A stretch of DNA of 64,000 nucleotides, from positions 1 to 64,000 of the forward strand of contig JAKAWT010000002.1 in NCBI GenBank assembly GCA_021816845.1, given 5' to 3'. A program made the translations under genes and the position numbers. Of the stretch, positions 33,373 through 41,811 are shown in pieces. A model generated the notes under the pieces. The model was not told the DNA's origin and did not search any database. It saw nothing but the letters and a program-made list of their open reading frames with translations. Each line of letters begins with the position of its first letter. The stretch's first letter is position 1. The stretch is from a bacterium. Lineage in GTDB: Bacteria; Patescibacteria; Dojkabacteria; JAKAPS01; JAJZLI01.

Positions 33373-36099
33373 ATGAAGATTAATAAATTCTTACTGAAAG
33401 CTAAAAATAGAACCAGCGGTAACCGTTCTTCAGGTTCCAAAGCTTTACGCAAGGTTAAAGTGAAGAATTCTAAGAATGTTAAGAATAAGCTCCTTATAAA
33501 GAAGATATTAAAGATATCATTGATGACAGTAATATTGATATTTTTAATCGGGGCTATAGGACTAACGATTCTGGTTATAAAATATGCTAATGAGTTGCCT
33601 CCACCTGGAACTCCATTTACTCGTTCATATGCACAAACTACTAGTATCTATTCAAGGGGTGGCACTCTACTCTATGCGTTTCATGGATCTCAAAATAGAG
33701 AATGGGTAAATATTAATCAAGTTTCAAAAACCATGCAATGGGCAGTAATAGCTGCAGAAGATAAAAATTTCTATCATGAACCTTTCGGGATATCATTTAC
33801 TGGTATTGCTAGAGCATTCTATCATGATTTTATATTACGTTCTCCTGGTCTTCAGGGAGGTAGTACAATTACTCAACAGCTTGTTAAAGATACAGTATTA
33901 TCATCACAAAGGACCTTCCAAAGAAAATTAGAAGAAATTATTTTGACTATAGAAATTTCTCAGAAATATAGTAAACAGCAAGTATTAGAAGCATATTTAA
34001 ATGAAGTATACTTTGGAGGAAATGCCTATGGGATTCAGGTTGCTTCCCAAGATTATTTTGGAAAAAATCCTAATCAATTAACTCTTGCTCAATGTGCTAT
34101 GCTTGCAGGTATAATACAAGCTCCTTCATTTTATTCTCCACTATTTGGGACTAATCCAAAATATGCTATACCAAGAGCAGATTATGTATTAAATCAGATG
34201 CTTGCTGATAAAAGTGAGACAGGAGTTACTGCAGCTGAGGTTAGTCAGGCAAAAAAACAACTTTTGCATATGCAATATAATACTTCAAGTCTTTCCCAAA
34301 ATATCAAAGATCCTTGGTTTGTATATTATGTGAAAAATCAACTCGAACAAAAATATGGAATTAGTGCTGTTCAAGAAGGAGGATGGAAAGTGTACACAAC
34401 CTTGTCTTGGAAAATGCAACAAGTTGCCCAATCTACTGTAACAGATGCAGTAAATTATCTAGTATCTTCAGGCTTAAATGCTCATAATGGATCATTAGTA
34501 TCAGTAGACCCTAATAATGGAGAAATATTGGCTATGGTGGGTGCATATAAATATGGAGTATCTTTATATAATGGTCAAATGAATGGAGATTTTAATGCCG
34601 CCCTAGCTCCGAGACAGCCCGGATCCTCTATAAAACCTTTCCTTTACTTGACAGCATTCCAAGATTTAGGGTTTGCCCCTTCAACATTCATGCCAGATTT
34701 GTATATAGATATAAATGGTTATTCACCTACAGATTGGAATAATGTTTATAACGGTCCTATGAACATTAAAACGGCTCTAAGAGAATCAAGAAATGTTCCT
34801 GCAGTAAAAACTTTATATGCACTAGGTACCTCAAAGTTTATAACCGAGCTACATAAATTTGGATTTACTGGTCTATCTAGCTATCAAAATGATCTTTCTA
34901 TAGCGATTGGAGCAGCAGATACTACTCTATTACAAAATACTGAGGCATACGGAGTATTAGCCAATGGTGGAGTTAAATACCCTACAGTCTCAATTTTAAA
35001 GATAGTAAGTCCTCAAGGTAAAATCATCTATCAGTATAATCCACAAAATGCAGGTACAAAAATAGTCCAGAGTAGATATACTTATCTTATAGATAGAATA
35101 ATATCTAAATTCCCTACTCTATATTACTCACCTTCTCCAATATATAAGGGTTATGCCAATGCGATAGCTGCTAAAACTGGAACTACAAATAGTAATAGAG
35201 ACTTAGTTTTGATGGGTTATACACAGTCCCTTGCAACTGGTATGTGGGCTGGAAATGATAATAATGCTCCTACTACGTATAATTCATGGGGAGAAGATTT
35301 ATCACCTTTTTGGAACTCATATATGCTAAAAGTTTTACCTATGATGCCTGCAAGTCATCCATTTCAAGCCCCTCCTGGTATTACAACTGCCATGGTATGC
35401 TCGGATAGTGGTTTATTGGCATCAGCTACAACTCCTTGTAATAAAGTCGTTGCACATTTTGCTCAAGGTCAACTTCCTAAACCTGATAATGTAAATATTA
35501 TCAAAGATGTATGTCCTCAAGATCCAGCAGAATTAGCAACTTCAAGTGATATTGCATCTGGAGATTATGTACAGAAGGTATTTATACAACTTCAAGAATA
35601 TTCTCCAATATTCCAGCCAGCTTTAGATGCATGGGAAAAATCTGCCGGACCTGTATATAATATACCAACAACATATTGTACGACACCTCCACCTGTATCA
35701 TCTTCTAGTGGAACTATCCAATTTACTGTGTCTAACCCTACAACAAATGAAAATTTTACTGTTGGCCCAAATAATATAAATGTTACAGGCTCTATTACTA
35801 CTCAACTTGCTCAAGCTACAACATCAGTCTCAGTAAGCATTAATAACTCTTCTGGGTCATCTGTAGGTTCTGGTTCTACAGTTTTACCTAGTGGTAGTAG
35901 TAATTTTAGTATATCTATACCTACCCCTTCATCAACTGGACAATACAGTGTATTAATAACAGTTTCTAATGGTGGTAATACTGGGACTATGACAATACCT
36001 ATAAATGTAGAATCTTCTTCTTCTAATTCAAATTTTCAGAAAGTCCAATCTCCAGGGAACAAAAGCAAGCTGAGTTTGGCATTACCACCTTTGTTGTAG
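33373..36099 (+). CDS. Class A penicillin-binding protein (transglycosylase/transpeptidase)
   Basis: The 908-aa bifunctional peptidoglycan synthase has a basic cytoplasmic tail and one membrane helix (about residues 47-70). The GT51 domain has the catalytic Glu129 in AAEDKNFY and GGSTITQQLVK. The transpeptidase domain has Ser418 in PGSSIKPF, the SRN motif in RESRNVPAVKT, and Lys601 in AAKTGTTN. A Ser/Thr-rich C-terminal extension (about 775-900) has beta-sandwich (Ig-like) character. It is single-gene, with its own extended -10 promoter, and converges with pheT after 5 nt. Confidence 0.95.
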   Translation: MKINKFLLKAKNRTSGNRSSGSKALRKVKVKNSKNVKNKLLIKKILKISLMTVILIFLIGAIGLTILVIKYANELPPPGTPFTRSYAQTTSIYSRGGTLLYAFHGSQNREWVNINQVSKTMQWAVIAAEDKNFYHEPFGISFTGIARAFYHDFILRSPGLQGGSTITQQLVKDTVLSSQRTFQRKLEEIILTIEISQKYSKQQVLEAYLNEVYFGGNAYGIQVASQDYFGKNPNQLTLAQCAMLAGIIQAPSFYSPLFGTNPKYAIPRADYVLNQMLADKSETGVTAAEVSQAKKQLLHMQYNTSSLSQNIKDPWFVYYVKNQLEQKYGISAVQEGGWKVYTTLSWKMQQVAQSTVTDAVNYLVSSGLNAHNGSLVSVDPNNGEILAMVGAYKYGVSLYNGQMNGDFNAALAPRQPGSSIKPFLYLTAFQDLGFAPSTFMPDLYIDINGYSPTDWNNVYNGPMNIKTALRESRNVPAVKTLYALGTSKFITELHKFGFTGLSSYQNDLSIAIGAADTTLLQNTEAYGVLANGGVKYPTVSILKIVSPQGKIIYQYNPQNAGTKIVQSRYTYLIDRIISKFPTLYYSPSPIYKGYANAIAAKTGTTNSNRDLVLMGYTQSLATGMWAGNDNNAPTTYNSWGEDLSPFWNSYMLKVLPMMPASHPFQAPPGITTAMVCSDSGLLASATTPCNKVVAHFAQGQLPKPDNVNIIKDVCPQDPAELATSSDIASGDYVQKVFIQLQEYSPIFQPALDAWEKSAGPVYNIPTTYCTTPPPVSSSSGTIQFTVSNPTTNENFTVGPNNINVTGSITTQLAQATTSVSVSINNSSGSSVGSGSTVLPSGSSNFSISIPTPSSTGQYSVLITVSNGGNTGTMTIPINVESSSSNSNFQKVQSPGNKSKLSLALPPLL

Positions 36100-36104
36100 T
36101 AATA

Positions 36105-38492
36105 CTATCTAAAAGTAAGGGTGTCCTTAAATTCCTTCAATAATGTGTTTTTTATATCATCAATCTTATCTTTTATTTCAGTACCTAAAAATGTTTTCTC
36201 AAAGTTTTCAAACACCAATCTTATTGTTATACTTGTTTCATCATTTTTGATCTTGTCTCCGTTATAAATATCTATAATATCTTTTGTTTTTAGATTTGTG
36301 TCATTAATTTTATCCAGTATGTCTTTAGAATTAATTTTATTTTTATATAATATTGTTATATCTTCTTTTATTTCTGGAAATTTAGATATATTTTTTATAT
36401 TAATAAATTTACCTATATTATTATGTAGATCTTCTATATTAATATCAAAAATTGATAAGCTTCCATATATCCCGAAGTTTTCTTTAACAAGTGAACTTAT
36501 ATCACCTATCTCACCTATATAGTTTCCAGATATATAAACTTTACTACCCTTATTCTTTAAAAATGGTTTCTCTGGGTTACCACTATATTCGAATGTATTA
36601 TTCAAATTCAAATATAAATTTATGGTATCAAGGATTCCTTTTATATGGAAAAATGACTCCTCTTTATCTTTACTAAAATATGCAGTTATAAGATGTAACT
36701 CTTCTTTTGGTTGAATAGTATTGTTTTTTAGATAAATATTAGCTATCTCATATAATATAAAAGAATCCATATGTTTTTGGTTAGTACTTACTATATCAAG
36801 CATGGATGGTATTAATGAAGGTCTTAAAAGATCAAAATTGGGTGATATAGGATTTAAGATCCTTATTGAATCATTTTTGATTAAAGATTTATCCATTAAA
36901 GCCTGGTTTATGAAAGAATAGGTCTTTATTTCATAACCTCCAAGCGATGCGATGATTCTTATTATCTTATTATTCATTTCAAATGTAAGGTTCTTTCTTA
37001 CAGGCATAATAGTCATATTGGAATCTTCAATATTAATATTGTCATATCCATATATCCTACCAATCTCTTCAATCAAGTCTACATCTTCTTTTATATCAAA
37101 TCTTGTATCAGGTATAGTTGCAAAAATAAAATTTTTAATTTGTTTATTTTTAATATCTAAACTTGATAATATACTAGAAACATCATTTATAGGGATATTC
37201 ATTCCTAAAACTTTCTCTATTTTAGAGATGTCCAATTTTATAACTAAATTATCCTCCAATTTTTTTGTTATAACATCAGTAACTAAGCTTGATATATTAC
37301 CATTAGTAGTTTGTATAATTAGATCTATTGCATAATTTAATGCTTTTAATGCTAATGACTGTGAAATACCTTTCTCATACCTTAATACTGCTTCAGATCT
37401 TATATTCACTGATTTTGCACTTTTTCTAACAAGTGATGAATTAAAGGTTGCACTTTCTAGTAATATGCTTTGCGTATTTTCATCTATTTCTGATTCTTTT
37501 CCTCCCATTACCCCAGCTATTCCTATACTTGCATTTTTTGTTGCTATGACATAATTATTTTCTTTTAATAATCTTCTTTTTGAATCAAGGGTAATAATTT
37601 CTTCATTATATTTTGCTTTCCTTACATATATTTCTAGATTATTATCTTTAGATATTTTTGAAAGGTCAAAGGCGTGTAAAGGTTGTCCTAAATTTACCAT
37701 CACATAGTTTGTTATATCTACTATGTTGTTTATAGGTTTAATACCTAAATTTTTCAATCTTTCTCTCATCCAGAAAGGAGATTCTTCAACTTTGAGATTG
37801 TCAATAGTAACTGCACAATATCTATAACAAAATTCTTTATCCTCAATATTAACCTTTAATTTGTTATCCTTGTTAGTTCTTATTTTGGGTATAACTTTTT
37901 CACTAAAAGGTTTATTTTGTATAGCAGCAAATTCCCTTGCAATACCCTGATGGGAAAATAAATCACCTCTATGAGATATAACTTTGTTGTCAATATCTAT
38001 AATTGTATCTTTGATGACACTTTTGAGGCTTTTACCTATATATTTTCTAAATAACATATCTTCAGTAGATCCAGATCCAAGATCAAGAATTCCAGAATGG
38101 TTTTCTCCTAAACCTAGTTCTTTCTCTGAACACATCATTCCATAAGATATCTCACCTCTAAAATCATGTTTTTCTATATTCTGTCCATTTATCTTTCCTC
38201 CTGCCAAAACTACTGGGACTATCATCCCTTTATATACATTAGGTGCTCCAGTTATGATTTGTATTTCCTTATTCTTAATGTCTACCTTTGTTACATAAAG
38301 TCTATCTGCATTCTTGTGTTTATAAATCTCTTTTACTTCACCTATTAATATGTCCTCTTCAAATGAAGGATATTCTGTTATTGAATCAACATCCACTGAT
38401 TTTATTGCGAATCTATCTATAAGGTTATAAAGATCGTTCCTATTGTCAGGGATATAGGTATATTTTTTTATTAAATCTAAAGATATTTTCAT
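36105..38492 (-). CDS. pheT: Phenylalanyl-tRNA synthetase beta subunit
   Basis: The 795-aa protein has the N-terminal EMAP-like tRNA-binding domain (EDILIGEVKEIYKHKNADRL), B3/B4 editing core, B5 domain (RSEAVLRYEKGI, VDLIEEIGRIYGYD) and a C-terminal anticodon-binding FDX-ACB domain (SKFPEIKEDITI). Full domain set and normal length. The start shares one base with the pheS stop, typical of the pheST operon. Confidence 0.95.
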   Translation of the reverse strand: MKISLDLIKKYTYIPDNRNDLYNLIDRFAIKSVDVDSITEYPSFEEDILIGEVKEIYKHKNADRLYVTKVDIKNKEIQIITGAPNVYKGMIVPVVLAGGKINGQNIEKHDFRGEISYGMMCSEKELGLGENHSGILDLGSGSTEDMLFRKYIGKSLKSVIKDTIIDIDNKVISHRGDLFSHQGIAREFAAIQNKPFSEKVIPKIRTNKDNKLKVNIEDKEFCYRYCAVTIDNLKVEESPFWMRERLKNLGIKPINNIVDITNYVMVNLGQPLHAFDLSKISKDNNLEIYVRKAKYNEEIITLDSKRRLLKENNYVIATKNASIGIAGVMGGKESEIDENTQSILLESATFNSSLVRKSAKSVNIRSEAVLRYEKGISQSLALKALNYAIDLIIQTTNGNISSLVTDVITKKLEDNLVIKLDISKIEKVLGMNIPINDVSSILSSLDIKNKQIKNFIFATIPDTRFDIKEDVDLIEEIGRIYGYDNINIEDSNMTIMPVRKNLTFEMNNKIIRIIASLGGYEIKTYSFINQALMDKSLIKNDSIRILNPISPNFDLLRPSLIPSMLDIVSTNQKHMDSFILYEIANIYLKNNTIQPKEELHLITAYFSKDKEESFFHIKGILDTINLYLNLNNTFEYSGNPEKPFLKNKGSKVYISGNYIGEIGDISSLVKENFGIYGSLSIFDINIEDLHNNIGKFINIKNISKFPEIKEDITILYKNKINSKDILDKINDTNLKTKDIIDIYNGDKIKNDETSITIRLVFENFEKTFLGTEIKDKIDDIKNTLLKEFKDTLTFR

Positions 38493-39550
38493 TATATGTT
38501 CCTAAATTGAGATAAGAATCTTATATCATTTTCATAGAAAAGTCTTGTATCATCAACTCTGTCTTTTATCATAACTAGTCTTTCTATACCTGTCCCGAAT
38601 GCAAATCCTTGATATTTATTTGGGTCTATATTAACATTTCTCAGTACTTGTGGGTGTACCATACCAGCTCCTAACAGTTCTAGCCATCCTTTATTGGAGC
38701 ATATTTTGCACCCCTTCATATCGCAAAATATGCAAGAACAATCTATTTCTATACTTGGCTCTGTAAAAGGAAAATATGAGTTTCTTATTCTTAATCTTAT
38801 ATTCTCATTATCAAATATCCTTTTTAAGGCTCCTTGCAATATATTTGATAAATCTTTTAAATTACTTTTATCATCAATAACTAACCCTTCAAATTGATGA
38901 AACATAAAGGAATGTCTAGAATCACTATTTTCATTCCTATAAACTTTTCCCGGTGCGATAATCCTTATTGGTGGAGCATTATTCTGCATTGTTCTTATCT
39001 GGACAGAAGAGGTATGAGTCCTTGGTAGTAATTCATCTTCCTTTATATAAAATGTGTCTTGCATGTCTCTAGCAGGATGCCCTATTGGTATATTTAATGC
39101 TTGAAAACAAAACCAATCAGTTTCAATTTCAGGGCCTTCTGCAATTTCGAAACCATAGACCGCAAAAGTATCTTCTATTAGTTTTATCATTGCACTGATT
39201 GGATGGATAGAGCCTATACTCAATGTTTTACCTGTATTTAATTTATATCCTGATATTGTAGTGTCTATTGTTTCACTATCCTCTTTGTCATAAAGAGTTT
39301 GTCTTAATTTCTCTTCTTGCTGTTTCAAATTATTGGAGATATTCTCTTTTACTTTGTTGGCAAATTGACCAATTTCTTTTCTTTCTGAAATAGTTAATTT
39401 TGATATATTTCTCAATATTGCTGATAAATCGCTGTTCTTTCCTAAATTAGTAGAGTGGAATTTCTTAATATCCTCTAGATTTTCTAGAGTTTCTATAGCA
39501 CTTATAGATGTTTTCCATATTTTTTCAACATCCTTTTTTATTTTTTCCAT
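38492..39550 (-). CDS. pheS: Phenylalanyl-tRNA synthetase alpha subunit
   Basis: The 352-aa class II catalytic subunit has the N-terminal coiled coil (about residues 1-90), motif 2 around HTSSVQIRTM and GKVYRNENSDSRHSFMFHQFEGLVID, and motif 3 FAFGTGIERLVMIK. A CxxC/CxxC cluster (CSCIFCDMKGCKICSNKG-type, about 280-295) is present, as in many bacterial PheS. It follows rplT by 4 nt and precedes pheT. Confidence 0.95.
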   Translation of the reverse strand: MEKIKKDVEKIWKTSISAIETLENLEDIKKFHSTNLGKNSDLSAILRNISKLTISERKEIGQFANKVKENISNNLKQQEEKLRQTLYDKEDSETIDTTISGYKLNTGKTLSIGSIHPISAMIKLIEDTFAVYGFEIAEGPEIETDWFCFQALNIPIGHPARDMQDTFYIKEDELLPRTHTSSVQIRTMQNNAPPIRIIAPGKVYRNENSDSRHSFMFHQFEGLVIDDKSNLKDLSNILQGALKRIFDNENIRLRIRNSYFPFTEPSIEIDCSCIFCDMKGCKICSNKGWLELLGAGMVHPQVLRNVNIDPNKYQGFAFGTGIERLVMIKDRVDDTRLFYENDIRFLSQFRNI

Positions 39551-39554
39551 TTGG

Positions 39555-39905
39555 TTATTCTTTATTCTGTACTGTATTTACAATACTTTTGAACACTGCA
39601 TAATCTTCTGTAGCAAAATGAGCCAAAACCTTTCTGTTGATTTCAATCTTTTTATCCTTTTCAAGCTTAGAAAATGTTGAATAATTTATACTAAAATCTT
39701 TAAGTGCTGCATTTATCCTTATAATCCATAATTTCTTTATGTCATTCTTCTTTTGTTTTCTCCCATTAAATGAATACTGCCCTGCATGTAAAATAGCCTC
39801 TTTAGCAGTTTTAACTAATGCATGTTTAGTTAGTCTATAACCTTTGGTTTGTTTATGAACTTTATTATGTCTTGCATGTTTTGTAATTCCTTTTTTTATT
39901 CTCAT
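39555..39905 (-). CDS. rplT: Large-subunit ribosomal protein bL20
   Basis: The 116-aa basic protein starts MRIKKGITKHARHNKVHKQTKGY and contains RKQKKNDIKKLWIIRINAAL, the L20 signature. Length is normal. It is part of infC-rpmI-rplT, which L20 represses in E. coli; I see no clear L20-binding mimic here. rpmI lies 4 nt upstream. Confidence 0.95.
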   Translation of the reverse strand: MRIKKGITKHARHNKVHKQTKGYRLTKHALVKTAKEAILHAGQYSFNGRKQKKNDIKKLWIIRINAALKDFSINYSTFSKLEKDKKIEINRKVLAHFATEDYAVFKSIVNTVQNKE

Positions 39906-39909
39906 GGTA

Positions 39910-40098
39910 TTATTTTACAAATTTTAATATTTTTGAAGTTGCAGTCTTTGATAATACTTGATCTTTTCTATCTCTGTTTTTACGCTTAGAAGTTCTTTTA
40001 GATATAAGATGATTAACTCCTTTTATCTTATGTAGAAGCTTATTATTCTTTGTCCTTTTGAATCTTTTTGAGATAATTTTTTTTGTTTTTATTTTCAT
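39910..40098 (-). CDS. rpmI: Large-subunit ribosomal protein bL35
   Basis: The 62-aa highly basic protein begins MKIKTKKIISKRFKRTKNNKLLHK and contains HLISKRTSKRKNRDRKDQVLS, which matches L35. It lies between infC (16 nt) and rplT (4 nt) in the universal order. Confidence 0.94.
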   Translation of the reverse strand: MKIKTKKIISKRFKRTKNNKLLHKIKGVNHLISKRTSKRKNRDRKDQVLSKTATSKILKFVK

Positions 40099-40114
40099 TT
40101 TTAAATCTATTCTA

Positions 40115-40627
40115 TTATGTTATCGGTTGAACTTGAGCTATAGTATTCCTACCTTCTTGTTTAGGAATATTTTCTATTTTAGCATCGTCTTTTAAGCTTT
40201 CTATAATTCTATCCATAAGTATTCTGGAATTTTCTACATTTCCTCTCCCAGTTTGACGTATAACTATCTTTACTCTATGATGATCTTCCAAGAACTCTTT
40301 TATTTTATTTATTTTATTATTATAATCTCCTATTCCAATAAAAGGCTTGAATCTAATTTCTTTTATCTCTTTATGTCTATTTTTCTTGTTTGCCTCCCTA
40401 TCCTTTTTACTCTGTTCATATTTATACTTTGAATATGACATTATCTTGCAAACTGGAGGATTGGCATTTGGTGCAATTTCTATTAAATCTAATCCTCTAT
40501 CTTGAGCTTTTATTATGGCATCTTGTTTATTTAATATACCAAGGAATTCACCATTTTCATCAATAACCCTCAATTCATTGGCTTTTATGTAATTATTATA
40601 ACTTATAAATCTCCTTTTCAGGTTAAT
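40115..40627 (-). CDS. infC: Translation initiation factor IF-3 with a probable AUU start
   Basis: The N-terminal domain contains YIKANELRVIDENGEFLG and the C-terminal domain contains EIRFKPFIGIGDYNNKI and KIVIRQTGRG, diagnostic of IF-3. No ATG occurs at the expected start. The conserved N-terminal residues extend upstream of the TTG at 40573 to an ATT codon at complement 40625-40627. That codon lies 5 nt after a perfect AAGGAGG (complement 40633-40639) and gives 170 aa, the family's normal length. An ATA at complement 40604-40606, also after an AAGGAG, is the alternative (163 aa). Both belong to the codon class IF-3 discriminates against, as in E. coli, where the AUU start mediates autorepression. 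Confidence 0.9.
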   Translation of the reverse strand: MNLKRRFISYNNYIKANELRVIDENGEFLGILNKQDAIIKAQDRGLDLIEIAPNANPPVCKIMSYSKYKYEQSKKDREANKKNRHKEIKEIRFKPFIGIGDYNNKINKIKEFLEDHHRVKIVIRQTGRGNVENSRILMDRIIESLKDDAKIENIPKQEGRNTIAQVQPIT

Positions 40628-40632
40628 AGAAT

Positions 40633-40639
40633 CCTCCTT
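40633..40639 (-). promoter_or_regulatory. Strong Shine-Dalgarno site of infC
   Basis: AAGGAGG on the minus strand is followed by a 5-nt spacer and ATT. Few genes in the window have an SD this strong, so it marks the non-ATG start. Confidence 0.75.
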
Positions 40640-40699
40640 ATTTGAACTAATAATATTGTGATAATATCAAAGATTTTTTTCTTTGTAAAGTAATATCAT

Positions 40700-41290
40700 T
40701 CAATAATTTATTTTTTTATTATTTTCTTCCAGGAATTTTAAATTTGATTCAATAAAATGTGCAAATTTTTCTTTTTGTATATTTGATATCTTATATTTTT
40801 TACCAAAAATATCCTCAAAGGCTTCTGTCTGAGTAAAAATTTCTATATTAAGGTCATTATTTTCATGATACACAATTATTTTAGTGAAGTCTTCATTTTT
40901 ACTTTCTATAGAGTATGTTATAGTCTCTCTATTTTCATCTATACTTACTATAATATATATAGGACTGGAATTTAAATCAGGGGTACGTATCCTAAATGCA
41001 ACATACCTTTCTCCACTAATTTGTAATTTTTTTTCAATATCATATTCATTTTCAAGGTATATATAACTTTTATTATATATATTAATTAAAGAATAGAAAG
41101 AAGTAATCAGTTTTATAGCATATATGTCCTTACCTTCTATACTTTCTATAAACTTTAACTGATTAGTAATTTCTTTTTTGATATTGGAGACTATATAATC
41201 AAAAAGTTCTTTATCATAACCTTTGAAAGGATTATATATTTTTGTCTTAGTGAGAAGTTTTAAGTACCTTGAAATTACAAATTCATCCAT
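40700..41290 (-). CDS. Unknown protein inserted between thrS and infC (gene 2 of 2)
   Basis: I do not recognise a family in this 196-aa soluble protein. It has no signal peptide or membrane helix. The first half is helical and Lys/Ile-rich (FVISRYLKLLTK, YDKELFDYIVSNIKKEI). The second half is strand-rich (ERYVAFRIRTPDL, PIYIIVSIDENRETITYSIES). I use ATG 41290, which overlaps the upstream gene's stop by 8 nt (ATGGATGA); earlier starts at 41311 or 41338 are possible. It ends 72 nt before the infC start codon. Overlap suggests a functional pair with the upstream gene. Confidence 0.65.
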   Translation of the reverse strand: MDEFVISRYLKLLTKTKIYNPFKGYDKELFDYIVSNIKKEITNQLKFIESIEGKDIYAIKLITSFYSLINIYNKSYIYLENEYDIEKKLQISGERYVAFRIRTPDLNSSPIYIIVSIDENRETITYSIESKNEDFTKIIVYHENNDLNIEIFTQTEAFEDIFGKKYKISNIQKEKFAHFIESNLKFLEENNKKINY

Positions 41291-41732
41291 ATATTTTATT
41301 TGAAAAGTCATCAACAAAGGTGTTATATTCTTTTTCAAGAACTACTTCTTTTTCAATATTTTTTATAAAACCAGCATACTGCATTGCTCCCTTCAAAATA
41401 TTAATCTTTATTTTTTTCTCTATTATAACTTTGTATCCCCTCCTCTGTTTTTTCTCAAGTTCGAAAGTGTAAATTCCACTATCATTTTTTATTCCAATAA
41501 TAAACTTTGGTGTTAAGTGAATATACCCTTTATATGGTTTATTAAAGAATAAAATCTTATCAGAGTGGATTCCATTTCTAGTCTTTTTCTTTACAAGCAT
41601 ACTTTGCTTTGGATTTACTAACATATGCCTTAAATTTAATATTTCACTGCTTAAATTCTGACTTTCAAACTTTTTAGAGGTATCTATTATAAAGAGTTCT
41701 AGCTTATTGTAGAAAGAGACATTCTGACTCAT
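41283..41732 (-). CDS. Unknown protein inserted between thrS and infC (gene 1 of 2)
   Basis: The 149-aa soluble, basic protein has no recognised family. Sequence features are a helical start (FYNKLELFIIDTSKKF), a Lys-rich loop (MLVKKKTRNG), and a strand-rich middle (YKGYIHLTPKFIIGIKN, YKVIIEKKIKINIL). The start codon lies 8 nt after the -10 box of a near-consensus promoter, so the transcript would be leaderless. Together with the next gene it interrupts the thrS-infC order conserved across bacteria. Confidence 0.65.
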   Translation of the reverse strand: MSQNVSFYNKLELFIIDTSKKFESQNLSSEILNLRHMLVNPKQSMLVKKKTRNGIHSDKILFFNKPYKGYIHLTPKFIIGIKNDSGIYTFELEKKQRRGYKVIIEKKIKINILKGAMQYAGFIKNIEKEVVLEKEYNTFVDDFSNKIYG

Positions 41733-41740
41733 ATAACTCC

Positions 41741-41769
41741 ATTATATATATAGTAATTATTCTTTACAA
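41741..41769 (-). promoter_or_regulatory. Promoter of the inserted two-gene unit
   Basis: TTGTAA (complement 41764-41769), a 17-bp spacer and TATAAT (complement 41741-41746) make one of the best -35/-10 pairs in the window. It ends 8 nt before the ATG at 41732. Confidence 0.6.
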
Positions 41770-41780
41770 TAGGAAATATT

Positions 41781-41804
41781 ATTTAAAATAAGCTTATTTT
41801 AAAT
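41781..41804. repeat. 24-nt perfect palindrome after thrS
   Basis: ATTTAAAATAAG is followed directly by its reverse complement. It lies 7 nt after the thrS stop and 11 nt upstream of the -35 box of the next unit. It could be a dimer-protein operator, or a hairpin that blocks thrS read-through, but no T tract follows on the minus strand. Confidence 0.7.
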
Positions 41805-41811
41805 TACAAAA

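Noticed and set aside
40115..40573. infC starting at the TTG at 40573
   Set aside because: It would remove conserved N-terminal IF-3 residues (YIKANEL) that are encoded in frame upstream and would leave the strong AAGGAGG unexplained.
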